This document shows, in pieces, positions 38,101 through 47,100 of a stretch of DNA of 64,000 nucleotides. Position 1 is the stretch's first letter, and each line of letters starts with the position of its first letter. The notes beneath the pieces are model-generated. The model saw only the letters and a list, made by a program, of their open reading frames with translations, was not told the DNA's origin and did not search any database. The stretch comes from Pyrrhosoma nymphula (taxonomy: Eukaryota > Arthropoda > Insecta > Odonata > Coenagrionidae), in NCBI GenBank assembly GCA_963573305.1, contig OY754329.1, positions 130,621,422-130,685,421 of the forward strand, read 5' to 3'. The position numbers and the translations under genes are program-made.

Positions 38101-41100
38101 AAATTTTCGGAATAAATGGTATCTTTCGCCAGTTCGATGGTTTGTCTCTGTTCTCTCGTTTGGAGGTTATCATCTTAAGTGCTTTTTTCCGTCTAGAACA
38201 TTCCAGAAGTCTGTTTATTAACTTTGTGTCAAATCCATTCCTTTGCGCAATAGATTTGATGGCGTTTAACTCTACGTTGAAATTTTCTACGGACATTGGG
38301 ATATTTGTCAGTCTGTTGACCATTGCTTTGAATGAGCTCTTTCTTTTTAATTTTGACAACTCCTCTGGAATAGCTAAACACTTGAATGAAGAACACCACT
38401 GGTGCGATTTTGATCCAAAAATTTTACATGTACTTAACAAGAGGCGGAAACTTGATTTTTTCGAGCAGTTTGAAATTGTGAATTGCCCCGCTGATTTTAA
38501 ATTATGTAATGATCATATGTTCCCATTCCACTCGCCTCTCCTGCACATCACCCTACCTCCCACCCATCGCCCGTTGACGTCATCCCTCACTCCCATGACC
38601 TTACCTAAACCCTCAAGTGAATCCACCCCCAAACCCCCCCGCCCCCAAATCCAGTAACCCCCCCCCCTGAAAACTCTACCCCATCCCTCTCCCATTGAAA
38701 CATGTATATATAGGCTGCCACCCATAGCTGTGTACCTTGAAAATGGCACTACGTGCCAAAACCATGGTCGGTTGATTAAACAGTGTGGAAATAGACTTGT
38801 GAATTCATTATGTTCAACATAAATGATTTCCACCGAATTACGCCGGAAACTGTAACTTGAACTGTATTTCTTTCATTAGTTTCTTCTTCATTTTAGGCAT
38901 GGATTTCCCGTTTTTCCTTACTATACCACACACATTGGTGGCCTTATCATGTAGCCAGCAAAATTAGGTTGGACTGGTGTACCAGTTATCAACGAATAAA
39001 GTAAGACCTTTATCTAGGTAAGGCTTTACTAGTGTAACCACCACATCACCCAATTTTTCCAAACCTTCACTCTGCTCTTGAATATCAGTTTTCGCACTAG
39101 CCATACAGAACAAACAACAAAATCTAAAATATAATGTTTGGTAATAACACAACACAAATTTTTTATTCCAAACCTACTCTGCTTGGATGGCATAAACTGC
39201 TTGAATAGAAAGTTTCCCTGATATAGCTGTAAACGCTCATCAAAGCACAAATTTCCAAAAGGATAAAATGCACTCCTGAAGGAATTTTTTACAGAGTCCA
39301 CAACTAATCAAATTTTTCTCAGTCTCACCATTTCCTCGCTTTGAATTGTCAATGAAGTGTAATAACCGTAACAGAAGCTTATCCACTGTATATGATGCTA
39401 ACCTCTGCATTCTTAAGTAACGCATTCACAGGTATTGCCGAAAGTAGGTAAAAGAAACCAATCCACACACCAGCAGAGAGTACTCACTGAAATTCAACCC
39501 GTAAGATGGTAAACCAAAACTCGGTAAACAAAATATGCAACTATCTAGTAGTGAAAAAAACATGCATTCTTGTAATGAGCCTGCCAAACCAATATCTATG
39601 AGGGAGTGGTCTACAATAAAGTATGGGCTTTATCTACAATAAAGTATGGTACTAAAAATTGATTTACATATGGTTCCCCTCTCATCGATAACTGGACAGA
39701 ATGAGAGCACAATGGATAGAGCTTTCAAACAAACATGGATCTTAGAGAAAATTAAGCTTGGACATATCCAGCAACACACACAACCGATTGATTTCTAGGG
39801 TATCTAGTCTTTCAAGGAAGCCACAGGTGGCACAGGATGAGACATTCATCCCTCTGATGGAGTGGATTTCACATTTTCGAGTATGAAGAAAGAAAACCAC
39901 TCAGGAATTCTGTGGACTTCTACCAAAATAGAGAAAAAATGGTCAATAATGCACCAATATTACTTGTATAAGTAAATAGTCCATTAGCTTAAGAATATTT
40001 GAAACAGTTTACTATCCCATCATTTTTCCTTCACGACAATGCCATTATTGTAGTACAGCAGCTCTCCAAGGAATTCAGGCAACCCGCAACACAGCTGTGC
40101 CATAATTGCTTTTCTGCTCATGAACAACCGTGGTACACATTTAAAAAGGCACATAATTCGCTCGTGCATTTAACAAGGGCTTTATGACGAAGCAATAATA
40201 TTAATTTGTCTTCATGACGATATTGTTATGGCCCTATTATGATGCAGTAAAGACGTTATGCAACCTGAAATACAACTTAATTGTAAATATTTTCCACACA
40301 TTTGAACTGCACAGGTTCACATTGAAAAATTACACGATGTCATTCATCATTTGAAGCATAAAAATACAATGTAAATTAGTGTTACTTGAGGAAAAATGAC
40401 CTACAGACAAAATTTTCAACATCCTTCATTCTAAATTTGTTGTTCAATTTAGGTAAGATTTATGTATGCACTTGAGAGGTTTAAACAAAAAAGAATGAGT
40501 AAACCTAATTGTCAAGTCTCTGAAAACAATTTTGCATCTTCAGTACTCATCAACTTATATTAATAAATGCCATAAATGCTGGAACTAGACTCCTTTAAGG
40601 ATCATTTTCGAGTGTGAAAAAGGAAAAATAAGATGTGTAATTCAGATTTGATTCTAATTCCTATAGGAAAGACAAGCTTGATCAGCCCCTTGATAAAAAC
40701 AGTAACAAGTACTTGAAGGCGACATGTATATGCTCAGTTGATGTTAGAAATTTTAGTCAGTTGTACAGTGAACGGAAAAAGTAAATGTGGGAAGCTCGGC
40801 CAAGCCACAGCTCAGACCCAGCTCAAAGAATGTGAAATTTGCATGAGAAATTTTCGTATGCTGGCAGTGAGTTTGGAGATGCGGTAAGAGGAATTGGAGG
40901 TGTGAGGAGAAGTGGGAGGTGGGAAGTGAAGAATAGTAGGAAGGGATTTGGTGGGCGCAGTATAGTGCCAGTTGAATGGAAATGCGACCTTACAAGCTCT
41001 TCAATCGGAAATACTTTCGTGAACTGAGGCAAACAAAGCGGGTTCCGCTGCAGCACGACCTCGGCCGGCACGATTAGTGAACTCGTAGCGAAGGAAGGTC

Positions 41101-44100
41101 AGTGTAGAGACGTTTTGATTTTGAGATGTGTCGTGTTGAGTGGCCGCAACATCATGAGTGAATATCGGTTTGCAATTTTAATTTTGCTACAAACGTTTAG
41201 AGAATGAAATTGCTTTACTCACGAGTTCCAAAAAAATGCCTTAAAGTATATCGAATTACCATGGGATCAGGGTAAATCGGAAATATATTTTTGGGAGCAT
41301 TGTAAGAATAAAAATTTTCAAACTTTTAAGATATTCATGACTTTTATTTAGTATTTTATAGCGTCCCCCTCGGCATTCAGGATGTCTTGGAGACGGGTCT
41401 TCATAGACCCAATTAAATGTTCAAACAATTGTGGTCGACGACCTAAGGAAATACAAGTATGCCTAACTTGGTTCACCAGCACTTTGATGGTTCTAATATG
41501 ATCTGTCGCTCTCTTCTGCACCCAAACATTCTAAATATAAGATTGAGGTCTGGGGATCTAGCTGGCCAGTCAAGGGCATCAATATTTTCGTGCCGGTCAA
41601 GAAATTCCTGGCTTCAATCCTCGTATGCACTGGTGAATTATCCTGCACGAAAGATATATTGTCTCACCCTCTGGCCCTTGAAAGTTTAAGCGGATCCCCA
41701 AGGACCCGTTTCGAATAAGGTGTTACTGAATGCCGAGGGAGACACTATCAAATACTAACAAAGGGAATACACGACTGTCGGGTGGCCAATCGATCTCAAA
41801 TTTTCTGATTCCGTAGTTCATGGTTATTAATTCAATATGTTTAATGTATTCAAGTTAACGCAATCGTACACAGCACAGTATGGAATGACATTGTCAGGGA
41901 AGCTGCTGCCAAAGGTGTTTTTGTGCCTTCAAGAACCTGGAGGAAAGTTTGGACCAATACTCCAAAAAAATGTTGACCAACTGACAAAAATTTCAAAAAT
42001 ATTGTTATGACATGCTCAAAATCCAGAAAACTGACGACAAATATTTTTGATAAAGTTTTAAAAAATGTGATCTAACCACATGTCGACAGGGAGCATTTTC
42101 TTCTTCTAATAGATACGTGGGGAGGCCAGACGAACCCAACACTTTACAACGACATTTTTGTGGACAACAATGGCAAGGCATCGTGCACTGTGAAAGTAAT
42201 ACCCCCCCAAATGTACCCCGTTATGCCATCCACACCAAGTATATTTTTTCAGGCAAGTGAAATTTTTTTTCAAACGGCTATAGAATAGCTTGATTCTGCT
42301 GGAGGAAAATCGGGACTTTGCCACAAGAGAAGATGCGATCAAAATACACGTGTAAATGAATCACCAATTGAGTGCTCCAATTTCCCACGACATGATTAAA
42401 TATGCATGGTTTGCCTCAAAGATCACTGACCAGAGACTGTTTTTTTGTAAACGTGAATGACGTGCACTTTCCTTCGAAAATCCAGGACAGTCGTTGCGGC
42501 TGTGGAAAGAACGAGTTCTCCATTAGCAAATCATTTTGTTTTGCCTGTTTCTGCGATGACTATCATCCAGAAACATGCAAATGATAAATAAAGAAGTAGC
42601 TGGAGTAGTTAGGTAGTGTACTGGCCTTCCACATACTATTCTCGGGTATGAATTTCAGAGCATTCTGAAATCCCATCCTAGGGTGTAATGTGGATTACAC
42701 CGATGGTTCAGTACACCGTCCGTCGGATGGGACGTTGAACACTGGTCCCCTTGGCACCATTTGGCTAATTTATTTGATTCAGGTAAATTGGTAAAACATC
42801 TAATGTCAAGCTGGTGCGACAGCAATGATTTAATGTTGAACAATCAAAAGTCACAAATCACCAAATTTAAATTTTTAAATAATGAACAGGGTGTTAATGA
42901 CTTAGCCTCCAACTTTGCTGACCTCAATGTCGTAAACAATGTTAAATTCCTTGGAGTGCATGTTGATTCTGTGTTAAAGTGGGATGTGCATACCACTAAT
43001 CTAAGTAAAAAACTGAATTCTATAATTTATTTGGTATCTATTTTGAAACACACTGTTAGCTTAGAAATTGTGAAAACCCTTTACTACGGACTATTTTACC
43101 CACGTATATCTTATGGAATAGTCTTGTGGGGATCAACATCGTTTTTAAATAGTGTTTTTGTCATCCAAAAAAAAGTTCGTAAGAACAATCTGCTAAGTAC
43201 ACTATAGAGCTCACTGTAGGCCACTATTTCTGAGATTAAAGCTATTAACAGTGCCTTCAGTTTATGCATATCACTCTGTAATTTATGTTAAAAAAAACAT
43301 CTCAGATTTTGTAAAGAATAATGAAATCCATTGTTATGACACTAGGCTAAAATATGATATGCATGTGATGTCGTCCTGCACCACTAAACATTTAAGGAAT
43401 CCTAGAAATATGTGCATAAAACTTTATAATAAATTACCAGCTGATATAAAACAAGAGGACAGATACAGTGTGTTTAAGAGAATGTTATTTAACTTCCTGG
43501 TTACGAGGTGTTTCTACAGTGTCAATGAATATCTCATGTTGCATGTAACGTAACCTTACACCTTATATCCTATCCTATAACCTCATTGCCCCATTCCTTC
43601 CTTTTTTGACGTGTCCTATACACTTACTTTATACTCTTATTTTGTACAGTGTCTTTTGGACTAATAAACTATTATTATTATTATTCGTTAAGAGTAGGCT
43701 AATCCCGATGCCGGGTTTCGATCCACCCTATCCTCTGTTCCAAATCCCTAGCTGATCCATTCCCGATTTAAGCATAAGCAGTCTTTAGGGTGGATTTCAC
43801 ACCCAATTACTTATTCCAATGCCATTATTGTCCCCACCCCTATATATGACAATTTATAATCGCAATATCCTAATATACCTTTAAATATAACAAATAATTA
43901 TATATTACCACCCTTGAGAAGGTTATTTTAACCATTGCTCCATTTCCTACCCAGTTAACGACTCATAAATATTTAAAAAACTTGCCTTTAAAATATTTTT
44001 CATTGAAGTAATGATGATAAGAGAAAAATATATGAAAATTTAAGCAATAAAATCTTTGAAAAATAAAGTATAAAAAGTTTCCGAGAGTGGGGGTCAAACT

Positions 44101-47100
44101 CGGTACTTTCACTTTCACAGTCGACTGCCTTCTCCACTGGGCCACCACCACCATATTGGAATTGCCATTCTTCAGAGCTTACATACAGCAACATGCTTTT
44201 TTACGATTTTTCTCAAAAATTTACAAGAGGTACATCGTCTCGCTCCGGCATATTGAATCAATAACCATGAACTACTGAATCAGAAAATTTGAGCTCAATT
44301 GGCCACCCGACGGTCGTGTATTCCCCTTGTAAGTCTAAATTTCCTTGTGAATTTTATTTCCAATTTTAAAAGAAAACTAATTTAAATCTAAAGAATAACT
44401 TCCATGTTAATTTAATCAAATTACTTATAAAATAATTATTGATGCAATGCTCCCAAAATACATTGATCATTTCGCCTGACCGCATGATAAGATGCCATCC
44501 ATATATTATACAATACATTTCGGGAGGTTGGGAGAGGTTGGGTTCTCCTCAAATGCATTACATATGGATGAGTGCCATGCCGAGATAATGGATTAATTAT
44601 GATTGTATTTATTCGTGAGATCGCAAATGTATCACAATTTTTTACAATCACTATACAAAAAAATCGTAGCTTTTAAAACTGCAAACAGTGTTCATTTTCC
44701 CGAAAGAATAGGTTTTTTAATGTAATTATATTACCATCTTAAGTACTGCAAAGTAAAACAAACAACTGATTTTTCTGTCATGGTGCACATATAGCATTGA
44801 AAAACTGGAAGGCCGATTGGGATTTGTTTGATCAATGCCTTTGACAAAGGCAAAAAATCCATTCTCATGTTTTTATATGGCAAGCAATAAACCCAATAAC
44901 ATAATCTGGCATATTCTCAGCGATCCCTCATTGTGCATTATTTCATGACAAGAAATAGCTTTTTATAGATTCCATTTAATTTTAAAACTGACCCTATGGC
45001 CAAATTCTTCTACCACCAGTTTCAGTAGTTGATCTGAACACCACCACCGGCCGAAAAATTGTTTCATGTCGGCAGACGGCAAATCTTGGTTTCACTGTAA
45101 CACCTTCAATATCTTGTGCCCAATATTCCCATGGAAAGCATAAACTGCCCAAAAAATCATTCTTTGAAAAGTCAATGCACAAGTCAGTAGATGCATTGAG
45201 CATGGCTCCTAAAATCCATGTTAACTACGTAGGATTGGAAGGGGACGGATAGCTTATAAAATCTAACTCTTAAATAGGGGGCGCGGAGGGGTCATAAGAT
45301 GACAAAAAGCGCCTGAACTTGAATGGCCTGTAACGCAGGGTTTTTGAAGACATTTTTTGGGACTCGGACAGAGTTAAGCGATTTCATTCTCTAAACGTTT
45401 ACGACAAAATTAAAATTGCAAACCGATATTAGCTCGTGATGATGCCAGCTCGCAACATGACGCATCTCAAAATCATAACGTCCCTTCACTGACCTTCCTT
45501 CGCTACGAGTTCACTAATCGTGCCGGCCGAGATCGTGCTTCAGTGGAACCCGCTTCTGTTCGCCTCAGTTCACGAAAGAATTTCCGATTGAAGAGCTTGT
45601 AAGGTCGCATTCCATTCAACTGGCACTATACTGCGCCCACCAAATCTCTTCCTACTATAACTCACTTCCCCCCTCCCACTTCGCCTCACACCTCCGATTC
45701 CTCTTACCGCATCTATTATCAAACTCACTGACAACATACGAAAATTTCTCACGCAAATTTCACGTGATTCGAGCTGTGGTGCAGCCGAGCTTCCCACATT
45801 TACTTTTGCCGTTCACTGTACATGTATTCACAAATTCGTTAAATAAAAAAGACCTTCTATATTTAATGTGGTGTATTGTATGAAAAGGATGACGCATGAC
45901 AGAAATTACATATTTTCATAAATCTCTAAGATGAACCAGATTCTAATAAGATGACCCCCTTTTTTGGAAATCTAAAATGGTGAAAGTAATTTATTTTGCT
46001 TCCAATTTTAAGACGAACCAACTTTTCTTCGGAAGCCCAGAAGGGAAAAAGTCTTAGATTCGTGCAAATACAATAAGTTTTTCCAAGGAGGGATAAAAGT
46101 TGGGCTTACATTACGAGGGGGGCTATATTTGGACAAATAAACTAGATATTGGCATCAAATCACTGATTTAACCACTCAAACAGCACACTTTCATTGACTA
46201 CAGCAAAATATTTTAGTTGTTTAGTTTTTAAACAGCGATTTGAAGGAGAGTAGTAGCAGTCAACTTGTCAAAAATGTTTTTGGTGCTTTTACTGCTTAAG
46301 TTACACTGAACTGTCTGACGACTTAAGTCCTGTCACAACCACAGCTTCTGAAACCTAGGCAGGATTAAAACCCACTTTGGATCACTAAGCCTTGTGTATT
46401 TCTGACCACAACAAGCTTTCTTAAGCTAACATCTGATGAATAAGCCAGTGGTACTTCTCATCATTTCATCATGCAGAGGCATCCCCAGGAAGTAGGAACT
46501 ATTGAAATGGGAATTGTGATCTCAACCCTTTCATTGCCAACAGATTTTGCAGACAAGTCAGAGAAAGAGTTAGCTAACTAAATTAAATCACGTTGTCCAT
46601 ACTGAAGATTAGATGTATGATGACATTCAATTTACCATTTGTTTCTCAAAGAAAGCTAGACATATAGCAGTGTTCACTGTTCCTTGTATCGGTGGAAGCA
46701 AGAAATTTGAAAAGAGCAGCTTAACAGCAACATTCACAACAAACTTCAATTAAATGTTATGAAGACACACAATAATTGATACACTAATCTGGACAAAATG
46801 TTAAAGAACTAATAAGAACTATGACGATGCAATTTTCCACAGATAAACCACATATGTTCATATTCCACAACATCTCGCGTGATTCCTCCCTTTTTGTTTA
46901 AGAACTACATTTGTACTCCATTATATTATGTCCATGCACAGCATTCAGTTTTTCTTAGAGTATAAGAAATCTTTTACAGGGCAATAAAAAATAAAGACAC
47001 CTTCTGATTTTAGGTTATTAAAACTTTTCAAGCACTAAAAATTATTTGTTTAAGGAGAATATCATTCTCCTTTAGGAAGGGCTTCCTGTTTCTGCTGTAT

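Larger units (their letters stand above)
37408..38854 (-). mobile_element. Penelope-like element, head-to-head inverted pair with 15-bp TSD
   Basis: The minus-strand copy runs from about 38355 down to 37410 and carries the GIY-YIG endonuclease. A partial plus-strand copy of its 3' 475 bp occupies 38355-38830. The whole insert is flanked by the direct repeat ACTTGAACTGTATTT (37393-37407 and 38855-38869), a target-site duplication. Both outer ends carry a CTTGAAAATGGCAC-GTGCC-AAAC block resembling a worn hammerhead-type motif. Inverted paired copies are a known habit of Penelope-like elements. Confidence 0.88.
40766..45818 (+). mobile_element. 5-kb TA-flanked transposon with long inverted repeats
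   Basis: The ends are CAGTGAACGG-AAAAGTAAATG in inverse orientation, flanked by TA (40764-40765, 45819-45820). The inverted arms run about 450-480 bp (40766-41245 and 45340-45818). Further inverted segments pair inside, such as 41757-41846 with 44250-44340 and 41282-41300 with 44435-44460. The plus strand carries transposase remains at about 41870-42590. Later arrivals inside are a Tc1/mariner fragment, a SINE and a LINE. The family is not recognised; TA targeting and CAGT ends point to the pogo/mariner supergroup. Confidence 0.75.

Noticed and set aside
38067..38657. A plus-strand 196-codon frame
   Set aside because: Only its second half is real Penelope sequence (the inverted partner copy). 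The first half is antisense to the main copy, so this is not a gene.
42106..42342. A minus-strand 78-codon frame
   Set aside because: It is antisense to the plus-strand DDE transposase remnant, which has the recognisable motifs.
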